Assembly (NCBI GenBank): GCA_963761035.1
Contig: CAVXFH010000002.1
Coordinates: forward strand, 930,001 to 994,000
Source of the DNA: JARRQJ01 sp963761035
GTDB taxonomy: Bacteria > Pseudomonadota > Gammaproteobacteria > DRLM01
Direction: 5' to 3'
DNA length: 64,000 bases
The stretch's first letter is position 1, and the number at the start of each line of letters is the position of its first letter. Position numbers and translations under genes: made by a program. Shown one piece after another: positions 8,932 to 18,476 of the stretch. The notes under the pieces are model-generated. The model saw only the letters and a program-made list of their open reading frames with translations. It did not search any database and had not been told where the DNA came from.

Positions 8932-10212
8932 TTATTGCGGAGCCGAGCCGAAGATCGTGGTCCACGCCGTTTGAATGTCGGTAACATTGCTCTGCAGGAA
9001 CTCGCCATTCGTGTACGTTGACGGATCGTTGACGCCAACCGCTGCCCCAGCACCGTTGAAGTCCGGCCCGTGGAGCGTATTGTTGACTGCCGTTACAGCA
9101 CCGCCCAGGACAGCAGCGACGTTACGCTGCGAGGTAGTCTGCAACGACGCGGTCTGGACCGGGATACCGTTCATCGGATCCTGTGGCTGCCCGATGTTGA
9201 CCGGCGGGAAGCCGCCAGCCGCGGAGAACGTGGTCACATTCACGTAGGCGAAGTCACGCAGGGTCGGATCGTCCGTGGCGTAGCTGTCCGTCGGTGAACC
9301 ATTGAAGCCCATGCCCGCCTGATCCTGGTGGATGTAGGTAGCACTCACGCCGTCGTTGGCACCCAGGGCCAGTGTCTGCCCGCCAAGTACCACTGTGCTG
9401 GCACCGGGTTGATAGTCGATGGCGCCCGCCGTGGCGCTGGTACCGCCCTGGCTCCTCATGTGGAATACACCCATGGCCGCCGCATCGCCCGCACCGCTAG
9501 CGGTGTTGGCGACCGTGGTGCCGGCCGTGATATCGACAGTACCGCCAATGGAGAAGTCACCATTCTCACCGACTTGACCGTCAGCATGGAAGGTCTCCAC
9601 GCCGCCGATGTTCATGTCGACGATGGAGTCCATACGCGTGCCGGGAGCACCACCTGACTGCGCCGTATTACCGTTACCGATGGCATTATTACCGGCGGTG
9701 GGCTGGAAGGTCTGGTAGTCGCCGCGCAGCCACTCGGTTGTCAAACTGAACCCCGTGCCGGCCGCGGCCAACTCGGTCGGATCCGCGATGACCAGCTTGT
9801 TGGCCATGGAGTTCAGGCTCTGCCCGCCGTTGTAGCGGACGAAGGTGTCACTCAGGAACAGACCACCGTCATACATCTGCCCCACAACCAACTCGATGTG
9901 AGTCTTGGGTGCGGCGGTGTTGCTGTTGTCCGTAACCTTGTACTGGATCATGCCGTCACCCGTTCCATCCATCACCGTACAGGTCACGGTACCGCCGTTG
10001 CCGCAGGACAGGCCGCCAGTCAACAGGTCACCGTTGCTGTCATAGTTACCGGCACCGGCAATGCCGGGCGTCTGGCTGATAGCGTAGTTCAACGCCGTGT
10101 GGGTGCTCAGGGACGTGACAGGACTCGTCGGCGCCCCCGCCATAGCGCCTCCCGAGACGATGAGGGCTACCGAACCCATCGTCAGCATGTGTAAATTAAG
10201 TTTTTTGCTCAT
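8932..10212 (-). CDS. Secreted surface protein, paralogue 2 (unknown family)
   Basis: 426 residues, with signal peptide TMGSVALIVSGGAMA and the same fold-scale layout as paralogue 1: a Cys pair (SCGNGGTVTC), the VDMNIGGVETFHADG block, the IHQDQAGMGFNGSPTDS block and a C-terminus AWTTIFGSAPQ. Differences cluster in Thr/Gly/Asn-rich loops (for example residues 180-200 and 345-385), as expected for exposed variable regions. A ribosome site AGGAGA precedes the ATG. The gap of 68 bases to the next upstream gene suggests one transcription unit of three secreted proteins. The function is not known; abundance and surface location are inferred from composition and duplication. Confidence 0.85.
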   Translation of the reverse strand: MSKKLNLHMLTMGSVALIVSGGAMAGAPTSPVTSLSTHTALNYAISQTPGIAGAGNYDSNGDLLTGGLSCGNGGTVTCTVMDGTGDGMIQYKVTDNSNTAAPKTHIELVVGQMYDGGLFLSDTFVRYNGGQSLNSMANKLVIADPTELAAAGTGFSLTTEWLRGDYQTFQPTAGNNAIGNGNTAQSGGAPGTRMDSIVDMNIGGVETFHADGQVGENGDFSIGGTVDITAGTTVANTASGAGDAAAMGVFHMRSQGGTSATAGAIDYQPGASTVVLGGQTLALGANDGVSATYIHQDQAGMGFNGSPTDSYATDDPTLRDFAYVNVTTFSAAGGFPPVNIGQPQDPMNGIPVQTASLQTTSQRNVAAVLGGAVTAVNNTLHGPDFNGAGAAVGVNDPSTYTNGEFLQSNVTDIQTAWTTIFGSAPQ

Positions 10213-10280
10213 TTTGCTCTCCTAAACTTTTAGGTCGTTAGACCAAATAATGTGTCTGTCGCAACGCTATGCCGTCGCCG

Positions 10281-11588
10281 CTATTGCGGGAACGCCGCGC
10301 TCATGCTGGCTGGGTTGACCTGCCCGGTACCGGCCGAGTTCACGTACATCATGACGGGCGCGGAACCGAAGTTTGGATCCCAGAACGTCGGATCCCACTG
10401 AGCCGCCACGCTGGTGGTGTTCTGCGGGATAAACAGCGTCTGCATGTAGCCCGTGCCGGTGCTGTCATTGCCAGCATCGCCGCCGCCGACCACGCCGCCA
10501 TTGGTGGGCAGTTCACGATAGTTATCGTTAACCGCTGCGATGTAGCCGCCGGTGGTGTAGTTGCGGAAAGACTGCGTCTGGACGATGTTGTTGTTCGAGC
10601 CGGCGCTGCCGACCGTGGTGAGCGTGGTGTTGGCGGGATCACCCGTGGGGTAGCCGAAGGTACCGCCGCCGAAACCCGGGTTGGACAACAGGGTGACGGC
10701 GATGTCGTCACCGGCGCTGTAGGCCAGGGTGTCACCGCCCACGCCAAATGCCAGGACGCCGGTACCGGAGCCGTTGTCGTTCGCCACGGTGAACTCACCG
10801 CTGGTGCGACGTACGGTCATGGTGCCCTGGAAGGCGCCGTTCGCGTATTCGTCTAAGCGCATGTAGTTGCTACGATCGGCCTGGTTGGGCTGGGAGAACG
10901 TGCCATCGGACAGGAAGGCAAAGTTGATCGAGCGGTTCGACGCGGCATCGTTAATGCCGGAAGAACCTACCCCACCCGAGCTATCGGCGAAGGTCGCGCC
11001 GCTGGCATCGGTGTCGTAGTTGAAGTCATTGTTCTGCAAGATCTTGATGCCATTAACCTCGGAGGTGCCCGCCACCATTTCTGAGGCTGTACCCGTGCCG
11101 CCGAAGATACCGTGCAACAAAATTGCCTCGGTGGAGTTCACGGGGGTCACTGTGCCCAGCAACGTGGTCGTGCCAGTGCCGCCGGATCCCGCCGTGGCGA
11201 CGCCCGTGGGGGCGGCCAATTTGACAAAGCCGTCCGCGGCGACATCACCGCCTCCGGCTGATCCACCCGCGGGGACGAAGGATTCATTGCGGAACCCCAG
11301 GGCCGCATAGCCCGCGCCGTCGGTCGCCGTGGCGTTATTATCCAGGATAATGGTGCGGTAGTAAGACGAGCCCGTACCCAAACCGGCTGTCACATCGACT
11401 TTTTGCTGCAAGAAGCCGTTGCTCGAGACCATCGTGGTACAGGTTGCCCCCGCCACGCACCCGGTAATGGTGCCGGCAGTAGACGTAAACTGGCCGAAGC
11501 CACCCGTGCCGGGGACCGCGGCCATGGAACCCCCAGCCGCTAAGATCAGACCGGCGGACCCCGCCGTAAGAACTAGAAATTTATTCAT
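10281..11588 (-). CDS. Secreted surface protein, distant paralogue 3
   Basis: 435 residues with signal peptide LTAGSAGLILAAGGSMA (cut near 23). The mature protein is Gly/Thr/Asn/Ser-rich and very low in Lys. Overall similarity to the two downstream paralogues is weak, but the same landmarks occur in the same order: an N-terminal Cys pair followed by CTTM and a Gln-Lys-Val (GCVAGATCTTMV, then FLQQKV), a late AAQW motif, and a final Pro-Gln. A strong AGGAGG ribosome site lies 9 bases before the ATG, suggesting high expression. It is first in the three-gene unit. No known domain is recognised. Confidence 0.85.
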   Translation of the reverse strand: MNKFLVLTAGSAGLILAAGGSMAAVPGTGGFGQFTSTAGTITGCVAGATCTTMVSSNGFLQQKVDVTAGLGTGSSYYRTIILDNNATATDGAGYAALGFRNESFVPAGGSAGGGDVAADGFVKLAAPTGVATAGSGGTGTTTLLGTVTPVNSTEAILLHGIFGGTGTASEMVAGTSEVNGIKILQNNDFNYDTDASGATFADSSGGVGSSGINDAASNRSINFAFLSDGTFSQPNQADRSNYMRLDEYANGAFQGTMTVRRTSGEFTVANDNGSGTGVLAFGVGGDTLAYSAGDDIAVTLLSNPGFGGGTFGYPTGDPANTTLTTVGSAGSNNNIVQTQSFRNYTTGGYIAAVNDNYRELPTNGGVVGGGDAGNDSTGTGYMQTLFIPQNTTSVAAQWDPTFWDPNFGSAPVMMYVNSAGTGQVNPASMSAAFPQ

Positions 11589-12475
11589 ATCAAATGCCTC
11601 CTAGGAATATTTTAGCGCCGCATGCGCAGCGCCGAACTTTTTTTACCCTAACTCTCGAATTACTTACCCCACTTCTTAAACTGATTAACCATAGATCTAT
11701 AGTAAAAGTACCTTTCCGTCACTCTCCGGGGTGCTGCGTTGTTCCTTCGCGTATCTACGTATATACCCTAAAGGTTCTGCTACGACTCACCCCTTACCGC
11801 TATTGAGCTTCCGTGCCTACTTGCGTCCGTTCGTTCTTCATCCCTTATCACGCAAATCACCGGGCTTAGGCTTAGGCGGTTTATCTCGCCTATTTAAGAT
11901 GTGACCCAGTTCACGATTTATATACCACGCTCCGTCACCCGATTGCAAGCGAAAAACACCGCCAACGTAAATTCTTTTTCTGGCCCTATGCGCATCGCCG
12001 GATTTTTGGCTCTCCCGCTATACAAATTTAAAGTTATACAGCACAGAAGGGCCCTATTATTGTAATGTTTTTTTGCCTCAGCCCCCCTGGGATTTGGCAC
12101 TATGTATATCGGGTACCCCATCGACGCTAAAACTAGCCCCCGCAGTCGACGTTGTCAAGGGCGGCGACGGGCGCCCCCTCCCCGCGCTGGATGACCGTTG
12201 TTCCGCGATCCATGCGCCGGCTTTTACCGCCGCTTGCAGGATGGACAAGGGCATCCCTTAACGGCGATACTGCGTGTTATCAGCAAGATGGGGCATGCGG
12301 TGGCCGTCGCTAGTACAAGATTCGAGGCATACCCGCGGTTACGCGCGCGACACGCTGTCGCGCACGCGGCTGATGATGGCGGGTCACGCCCGCGTAAGCT
12401 CACCGTACGCGGAAATCAGTTGACCGCGGCGACGCCGAGAATGTGTTTAACGACTTGAACTTAAGAGATTCCCCT
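11589..12475. other. Long intergenic region between divergent units
   Basis: About 890 bases. The part from 11630 to 12080 is much more AT-rich than its surroundings and holds the CRP-like palindrome; the rest, to 12440, is GC-rich. No open frame has a ribosome site, codon bias or recognisable product. It probably contains the long leader and promoter of the secreted-protein unit and the promoter of the FkbM gene. Confidence 0.6.
11900..11915. promoter_or_regulatory. CRP/FNR-family-like palindrome
   Basis: TGTGACCCAGTTCACG fits the CRP consensus TGTGA-N6-TCACA with one mismatch in ten conserved bases. It lies about 310 bases upstream of the secreted-protein unit, in the AT-rich leader. A single match in 64 kb can be chance. 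Confidence 0.35.
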
Positions 12476-13855
12476 ATGAATAGCCCCAGCAGCGGCTCAG
12501 TCTATGAAATTACCGGCGGGCTGCGCGTCTGCGCGCCCGGCAATCCACGGCTGATGACGCCTTACATCCTCACGGAACAGCGGGACTGGTTTGAAGACGA
12601 AATCAAGTTCGTGCGCAACCTCATTCAAACAGGCGATGTGATCGTCGATGTCGGCGCCAACTATGGGGTGTACACCCTGGTGGCGGCGCAGCACGCCGGG
12701 CCGGATGGCAAGGTCATCGCCTTCGAGCCGAGCGCCGCGACAGCGGGCTGGCTGCGGGAGAGTATCGCGACCAATCGCTTCAGTCATATCACTTTAATTG
12801 AAAAGGCGGTTTCCAATCAGCCGGGTACCGGCAGGCTCAGTGCCGAGGCCAACTCCGAACTGAACCGCCTGGAGACCCCCAGCGCGCCGACGGGAGGCGA
12901 GAGCGTCGCCCTGACGACGCTGGATGCGACCCGGCGCGATCTGGCATTGACCCAGGTCGATTTCGTCAAGATCGATGCCGAGGGTCATGAAGTCAAGGTC
13001 ATCGAAGGCGGCCAGGATTTCTTCTCCGCCCTATCGCCGCTGGTGATGATCGAGATTAAGGCGGGCACCCAGGTCGATATGGCGCCGGTCGGCCGACTGG
13101 AAAATTTTGGTTATGCTCCCTATAGACTGACCCCGGGCCTCAATGCGCTGGCGCCCTTTGACGGCAGCAAACCCATCGACGGCTACCAGTTGAATCTATT
13201 CTGTTGCAAGCCCGATCGCGCGGCACAGCTGGCGGCCCGGGGATTGCTCGTATTGCCGCCGCTTGACGGCGACGTCGGCGATGCCGATCAATGGCGCACC
13301 TGCTTTGCGCGGCTGGCGTTCGCCAAGTCCTTCATGACGGCCTGGCTGGATACGACCGCGACCCGGCCGGAACCCGGATGGGAAAAATACCGGCATATTC
13401 TCAATCTGTATGCCCGTTCCCGTGACGCGGGGCAGCCCATCGCGGTGAGATATGCCTCGCTGGTAACGAGCTACCTGCAGCTGGAAGGGCTAATCAAGGT
13501 CGGGGGCAGTATGCCCAGGCTGCTCACCTTTGCCCGGATTGCCGCCGATAGCGGCGAGCGTGCGGTGGCGGTGGGGGTACTCAAGCACGTCATTGATCAC
13601 ATCAGGTCAAGTAATGGCATCTTCATCGGCGAGCCCTTTGTGCCGCCGGCGCCGGCGTTCGAGCAGATTGATCCCGGCGAGAATAAAGTTAACTGGGCTG
13701 TGGCCGCGGCGCTCGATGCCTATGAATCGAAGCGGGCTTTTTCCAGTTATTTCGCCCCCCAGGAGACTGTCGGCATCGTTACTGATTTGAGGCGTCTGGG
13801 TTATTGCTCGGAGGCCATGGAACGACGCTATCAACTTGCCAGCACCCGATCTTAG
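12476..13855 (+). CDS. FkbM family methyltransferase
   Basis: S-adenosylmethionine-dependent methyltransferase, usually acting on hydroxyls of sugars or natural products. Motif I is DVGANYGVYTLVAAQ and is followed by the acidic strand-2 motif VIAFEPSAA and the late motif DFVKIDAEGHEVKVIEGG, all typical of FkbM. I prefer the ATG at 12476 (MNSPSSGS), 7 bases after AAGAGA, to the in-frame GTG at 12443. At 459 residues it is longer than a bare FkbM domain (about 230); the C-terminal 230 residues are not recognised. It diverges from the secreted-protein genes. Methylation of the glycans made by the neighbouring GT41 enzymes is a reasonable inference. Confidence 0.85.
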   Translation: MNSPSSGSVYEITGGLRVCAPGNPRLMTPYILTEQRDWFEDEIKFVRNLIQTGDVIVDVGANYGVYTLVAAQHAGPDGKVIAFEPSAATAGWLRESIATNRFSHITLIEKAVSNQPGTGRLSAEANSELNRLETPSAPTGGESVALTTLDATRRDLALTQVDFVKIDAEGHEVKVIEGGQDFFSALSPLVMIEIKAGTQVDMAPVGRLENFGYAPYRLTPGLNALAPFDGSKPIDGYQLNLFCCKPDRAAQLAARGLLVLPPLDGDVGDADQWRTCFARLAFAKSFMTAWLDTTATRPEPGWEKYRHILNLYARSRDAGQPIAVRYASLVTSYLQLEGLIKVGGSMPRLLTFARIAADSGERAVAVGVLKHVIDHIRSSNGIFIGEPFVPPAPAFEQIDPGENKVNWAVAAALDAYESKRAFSSYFAPQETVGIVTDLRRLGYCSEAMERRYQLASTRS

Positions 13856-14370
13856 ACGGGTAACCCCGACTTCCCCTGGGAATCGAGGTAGTTGCGTCTC
13901 GCGCCGCGACTCGAGTATGCCGGAACAAATCCGCGGGCGGCGCGCCGGTTAATAACCGCGCGCCGCCGAAGTTCCGACTGGAAATACGGCTTGGAGACCG
14001 CGGGCACGATCATGTATTCTTTGACGCGGCGCCGCTTCAATGCCAATTTGAACGGACGCTCGCCGACATGCCGGGGGGCTTCTGAATTTATTTATCAATT
14101 GAGTAAATATATAGTAAAAGGCGCGCCAACGGGGTCGGGCCGGAAAAAACTCAAGCGCCGGGGCATGGCAGGACAAATCCGAACAGCGTCCGATACTGTT
14201 TATTAGCGCGCATTGATGAGAGAGGGTATGCGACTGTAATTTGCCCGGGATGTCCCCTGCAGCGGCGGCGTTTCCAGCGGCGGAAGTCCAGGCGAAGACG
14301 CGTTGTGCAACAGTAGTGGGGCGCGCTTGAATAAACTCTGACCAAATTCATAGACGATGAAGGAAAAGCC
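13856..14370. other. Intergenic region after the FkbM gene
   Basis: About 515 bases with one strong hairpin at its start and an AT-rich stretch around 14085-14125. No coding frame has a credible ribosome site. The ABC-exporter promoter is expected near its right end, but no clear -35/-10 pair stands out. Confidence 0.55.
13936..13967 (+). terminator. Strong GC-rich hairpin after the FkbM gene
   Basis: GGCGGCGCG and CGGTTA pair with TAACCG and CGCGCCGCC around a single-base loop, with one bulged C. It starts about 80 bases past the stop. There is no T-run, so it may block RNA decay or support factor-dependent termination. Confidence 0.5.
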
Positions 14371-15918
14371 TTGAACATGATACAGGTACGCGGACTCACA
14401 AAGATATTCCCCGGCGGGGCTAAGGCGGTGGATGGTTTGGATCTCACTGTGTATCAAGGAGAGATCCTGGGTCTGCTCGGCCCGAATGGCGCCGGCAAGA
14501 CTACCACTATCCGCGCCCTCTCCACCTTGTGCGGCTTCGATTCGGGGCAGGTGATCGTTGCCGGTTACGACGTGGACAAAGAGCCCGAGAAGGTCCGCCA
14601 GGCCATCGGGGTCGTTGCGCAGAATACCGGCATCGACTACTTCCTCACCGGCAGGGAAAATCTGGAACTGCAAGGTCATCTGTACCGGATGAAGAAAACT
14701 GACATCAAGAACCGTGTTGCGGAGCTGGCCAAATATTTCGAACTGGAAGGCAGCCTGGATCTTCAGGTGGCGACCTATTCGGGCGGCATGCGGCGCAAAC
14801 TGGATATCGCCACGGCGCTCATCCATCATCCTACGCTGGTGTTCCTCGACGAGCCGACCCTGGGGCTCGACATCAAGAGCCGCAAGATGCTGTGGAGCCT
14901 CATCGAAAAACTCAACAAGGAGATGGGGCTCACCATCCTGTTGACGACCCACTATCTGGAAGAGGCGGACAAGCTCGCCAACCATGTGGCCATTATCAGC
15001 GCGGGCAAGGTCCGCACCGTGGGTACGCCAGACGAGCTGAAAAGCAGCATCGCGGGCGAGGTATTAACTTTGAATTTCGAACAAAAAAATTGGCCCGTCA
15101 AGCAATTTGCCGTCGCCCTCAACCAAACGGACTATGTCAAGGACTCGATGTGGCAAGGCGACAAGCTCTATGTCTATGTCACTAATGGCGCTGAAAGCGT
15201 GCCGAAGATCACCGAGCTGGCCAAAACCTATTCAGTCCATATCCTGACCTTGGGCTTATCGCGTCCGACCCTGGATGATGTATTCCTGAAATACACCGGC
15301 ACCAGCATGGAAGGCACCGGGGAAGAGTCCGGCGACGAATGGTGGAAGCAGTGGGCGGGCAAGGGCGGCGGCGGAAAATGGGCGAAAAAATGGCAGCAGG
15401 CGCAGGGCCAGGAAGGCGGCGATGATGAAAGCGGCGGCTGGGGTCAGTGGACCGCCGAGGAATCCGAGCAATGGCTGAAACAACAGGGCGGGATTGCCGC
15501 GGAGACGGACGGCGATGGGCCGAGCGAGGCCGCGGAAGGTTCGGGACAAACGGGCGGCTGGGGTCAATGGAGCGCCGAGGAAACGGCGCAATGGCTGAAG
15601 CAGCAGGGCGGTGTCGCCTCGGGTGCCACCGGCGGCGGCGAGACGGCCGCGGCAGAGGAAGCGGAAGCCACCGAGCAGGCGGTCGCGGAGAGTAGCGGGC
15701 AAACGGGCGGCTGGGGTCAGTGGACCGCCGAGGAAGCGGCGCAATGGCGGAAGCAGCAGGCCGCTAGCGCCTCGGGCGAAGATCAGTCGCCTGACCCCAT
15801 TCCCGGCACGGAAGGTTCCGCCGAGCAAGCGCAACCGCGGGAAGATGCCGGCTCCGGTACCCAGCATGAACGGCCGTTGGAAAACAAAAAGTGGGCCGAC
15901 GATTCTTCTAAAAAATAA
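14371..15918 (+). CDS. ABC exporter ATPase (DrrA-type) with Trp-rich repeat tail
   Basis: ATP-binding subunit of an ABC-2 exporter. Residues 1-310 are a DrrA-type ATPase: Walker A GPNGAGKTT, Q-loop VAQNTG, signature YSGGMRRKLDIA, Walker B LVFLDEP, and the DrrA C-terminal motif SRPTLDDVFLKYTG. TTG 14371 is used as start because AGGA lies 6 bases upstream; ATG 14377 is the alternative. Residues 312-515 form an extra hydrophilic tail not found in ordinary DrrA proteins: a WWKQW/KWAKKW segment, then three copies of a repeat with core GGWGQWTAEE.EQWLKQQGG (near residues 355, 394 and 445), separated by Glu/Ala/Gly-rich linkers. The permease follows 42 bases downstream. The substrate is unknown. Confidence 0.9.
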   Translation: MNMIQVRGLTKIFPGGAKAVDGLDLTVYQGEILGLLGPNGAGKTTTIRALSTLCGFDSGQVIVAGYDVDKEPEKVRQAIGVVAQNTGIDYFLTGRENLELQGHLYRMKKTDIKNRVAELAKYFELEGSLDLQVATYSGGMRRKLDIATALIHHPTLVFLDEPTLGLDIKSRKMLWSLIEKLNKEMGLTILLTTHYLEEADKLANHVAIISAGKVRTVGTPDELKSSIAGEVLTLNFEQKNWPVKQFAVALNQTDYVKDSMWQGDKLYVYVTNGAESVPKITELAKTYSVHILTLGLSRPTLDDVFLKYTGTSMEGTGEESGDEWWKQWAGKGGGGKWAKKWQQAQGQEGGDDESGGWGQWTAEESEQWLKQQGGIAAETDGDGPSEAAEGSGQTGGWGQWSAEETAQWLKQQGGVASGATGGGETAAAEEAEATEQAVAESSGQTGGWGQWTAEEAAQWRKQQAASASGEDQSPDPIPGTEGSAEQAQPREDAGSGTQHERPLENKKWADDSSKK

Positions 15919-15960
15919 TCCCGCGAACAATCCCTAGCGCCATAACCTCGAGGAAACAGC

Positions 15961-16722
15961 ATGCTTGCAGATACCTGGTACCTGTTCAATAAATACATGC
16001 GCATCACCATCCGCATGCCGATGTGGACGTTATTCACTTTGGTGCAGCCCCTGATCTGGCTGATAATCTTTGGCCAGTTATTCAAAAACATTACCCAGTT
16101 ACCCGGCTTCCCTACGCAGACGTACATGGATTTCTTTGTCCCCGGGGTATTGATCATGACCGTGCTGTTCGGCTCGTCATGGAGCGGCGTCAGCCTGCTG
16201 CGGGAGATTCAATCGGGGACCGTGGACAAAATGCTGGTGTCCCCGGTGTCGCGGGTCGCCATTGTACTAAGCCGCGTATTGCACTCCACCGCGCAAGTCG
16301 TGGTCCAAGTGTTGATTATGCTCATCGTATCGTGGGCCCTGGGGGCGCACCTCAACCTCAATCCGCTCGACCTCGGTCTGGGCATGCTGGTCGTCGTTTT
16401 GCTGGGGTTGTGTTTCGCCGCGGTATCCAACGGTTTTGCCATCGTGCTGCAGCGGGAAGAGCCGTTGGTGATTATCGGCAATTTGATGACCCTGCCCTTA
16501 ATGTTTTTCTCCACCGCCCTGGTGCCGGTCAACTTCATGCCCGCCTGGATCAAATATGTCTCGGCGATCAATCCCATCAACTACGCCGTTGAAGCGGTGC
16601 GCGCCGTGCTGGTGGGCACCCCGGATATGGCCTCCTACGGCATGGCGGTATTAATCCTGGCCGCGTTTACCGCCGCCGCCGTATGGTGGGCGGTCGCCGC
16701 CTTCAATGCCCTGCGCGATTGA
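15961..16722 (+). CDS. ABC-2 type exporter permease
   Basis: 253-residue inner-membrane permease with six predicted membrane segments. The first follows LFNKYMRITIRMPMW, and the ABC-2 signature region is FGSSWSGVSLLREIQSGTVDKML, split here as VDKMLVSPVSR after the third segment. The late LMTLPLMFFSTALVPVNFMP loop before the last helices is typical of the DrrB/NodJ branch. A ribosome site GAGGAAA precedes the ATG. It forms the exporter together with the ATPase upstream. It could move lipids, glycans or a small molecule; nothing in the sequence decides. Confidence 0.9.
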   Translation: MLADTWYLFNKYMRITIRMPMWTLFTLVQPLIWLIIFGQLFKNITQLPGFPTQTYMDFFVPGVLIMTVLFGSSWSGVSLLREIQSGTVDKMLVSPVSRVAIVLSRVLHSTAQVVVQVLIMLIVSWALGAHLNLNPLDLGLGMLVVVLLGLCFAAVSNGFAIVLQREEPLVIIGNLMTLPLMFFSTALVPVNFMPAWIKYVSAINPINYAVEAVRAVLVGTPDMASYGMAVLILAAFTAAAVWWAVAAFNALRD

Positions 16723-16778
16723 GGGTTACGCCAGCGTCGTCCGGTCAACGACGCGGCGGGGGGTAGGCGACTATTTAC

Positions 16779-18476
16779 TTACCGCAAATACGCCTCGGTG
16801 GCGTAGCGGCGCATCATGCGGTGGGAGTTGAAATACGAGGCGCTCTTGCAGACGGCGCCCTTCATCACCGCAATCCAACCGGGTTGATTGGTATAGTAAT
16901 AGGGCAGTACGGTCTGCTCCAACTTGTCATAGAGCGACTGCGCGTCGTTGCCGTTGGCCGATTCGCTGCTGTCGCCGATGGCCCAGCCGGTCACGCCTTC
17001 GATACAGGCCTCTATCCACCAGCCATCCAATACGCTCAATTGCGGCACGCCGTTGAAGGCCGCCTTCATGCCGCTGGTGCCGCTCGCCTCCAAGGGGCGC
17101 AGCGGGGTGTTGAGCCATAGATCGACGCCAGCCACCATGGCCAGGGCGAGATCCATTGTATAGTTGGGCAAGAATACGCCGTGAATAATGCCTTCCAGGT
17201 CATGCAAATGGACGTAGATCTGTTCGATCAGTCTTTTACCGCCCTCGTCATGGGGATGGGCCTTGCCCGCTATCACCAGTTGAAAAGGCCATTGTTGCGC
17301 GACGGCCTTCAAGCGTTCCAGATCGGTAAACAATAGATCGGGACGTTTGTACGCGGTCATGCGCCGCGCAAAACCGAAGATGGGCACCTTGGGGTTAAGC
17401 GTGACGCCGCTGATAGTCTTGACGGTGTCGATGAGCGCCGCCTTGGACTGGCGGTGCGCCTCCCACACCGCGGCGTCGGGGATACCGCAATCGGCGCGCA
17501 GCAACAGTTCCGGTTCATGGCACCATCCCGGCAGGTGCTGATCGTAAAGCCGGGAAAAACTCGGACTGGTCCAGGTATAGGGATGCACGCCGTTGGTGAT
17601 GGCCTTGACACGATAGCCGGGAAACATCTTGCGCGATACCTCGGCGTGACGCTCGGCCACACCGTTCACATACTCGCTGAGATTGAGGGCGAGGCGCGTC
17701 ATATTGAGTTCCTCGGCGCCGCCCAGCCGCTTGAGGGTGGTGAAATCAATATAGTCCTCGCCGAACAGCCGCTGCACCAACTCGTAGGGAAAACGGTCCT
17801 GCCCCGCCTCCACCGGTGTGTGGGTGGTGAAGTTGCAGAGGTTGCGGACGCGGGGGATATCGTAGGCCGATTCGCCGAATTGCAAATTTCCGGCGGGAAA
17901 GGCATAGCGGCGCAACAGTTCCACCGCCAACAGCGCCGAATGGCCCTCGTTCATATGATATGCGCTCACCTCGAAACCCAGCGCCAGCAACATACGCACG
18001 CCGCCGACGCCGAGTATGATCTCCTGTTGGAGACGATAGATTTGATCCCCGCCGTATAGATAATGGGTGAGCGGTCTATCGCCGGGGGAGTTTTCGTTGA
18101 TATCCGTGTCCAAGAGGATCACCGGCTGGCGGCCGGACCTTGCGCCCTTCACGACGTACAGCCAGGCGCTCACCCACACCCTGCGGCCCTCGATATCCAC
18201 CGCCACCTTGGCATCCAGCGGCGTCGCGACAGCGCCCGGGTCCCAGGGATCGGGCATCTCCCATTGCCGTCCCCGCGCATCCAATTCCTGGCGAAAATAG
18301 CCCATGCGGCTCACCAAAGTCACCGCTACCATGGGCACATCCAGATCGGCGGCGGTGCGCATCGTATCCCCGGCTAGCACTCCTAAACCGCCGGCATAGG
18401 TGGGAATGGCATTGGCGAGCGCGATCTCCATGGAGAAATAGGCGATGCGCTGTGTGAGCGTGAATTCAGTGTGCAG
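16779..18476 (-). CDS. glgP: Alpha-glucan (glycogen/maltodextrin) phosphorylase
   Basis: Releases glucose-1-phosphate from alpha-1,4-glucans using pyridoxal phosphate. The short phosphorylase family is recognised from PTYAGGLGVLAGDTMRTAAD, YHMNEGHSALLAVELLRRY, CNFTTHTPVEAGQDRF and the cofactor-lysine region EASGTSGMKAAFNG. The first ATG (18431) would cut off the conserved IAYFS that precedes MEIAL. The same frame stays open upstream, and the only near-start codon is CTG at 18476, with GGGGAG 6 bases before it, giving MHTEFTLTQRIAYFSMEIAL-type residues; a TGA follows 24 bases further upstream. I therefore extend the gene to 18476, as a rare CTG start or an ATG altered by error. It lies 66 bases after the response-regulator gene on the same strand. 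Confidence 0.88.
   Translation of the reverse strand: MHTEFTLTQRIAYFSMEIALANAIPTYAGGLGVLAGDTMRTAADLDVPMVAVTLVSRMGYFRQELDARGRQWEMPDPWDPGAVATPLDAKVAVDIEGRRVWVSAWLYVVKGARSGRQPVILLDTDINENSPGDRPLTHYLYGGDQIYRLQQEIILGVGGVRMLLALGFEVSAYHMNEGHSALLAVELLRRYAFPAGNLQFGESAYDIPRVRNLCNFTTHTPVEAGQDRFPYELVQRLFGEDYIDFTTLKRLGGAEELNMTRLALNLSEYVNGVAERHAEVSRKMFPGYRVKAITNGVHPYTWTSPSFSRLYDQHLPGWCHEPELLLRADCGIPDAAVWEAHRQSKAALIDTVKTISGVTLNPKVPIFGFARRMTAYKRPDLLFTDLERLKAVAQQWPFQLVIAGKAHPHDEGGKRLIEQIYVHLHDLEGIIHGVFLPNYTMDLALAMVAGVDLWLNTPLRPLEASGTSGMKAAFNGVPQLSVLDGWWIEACIEGVTGWAIGDSSESANGNDAQSLYDKLEQTVLPYYYTNQPGWIAVMKGAVCKSASYFNSHRMMRRYATEAYLR

Noticed and set aside
12073..12458. Small open frames in the 11.6-12.4 kb gap
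   Set aside because: None has a ribosome site or protein-like composition; several overlap in different frames.
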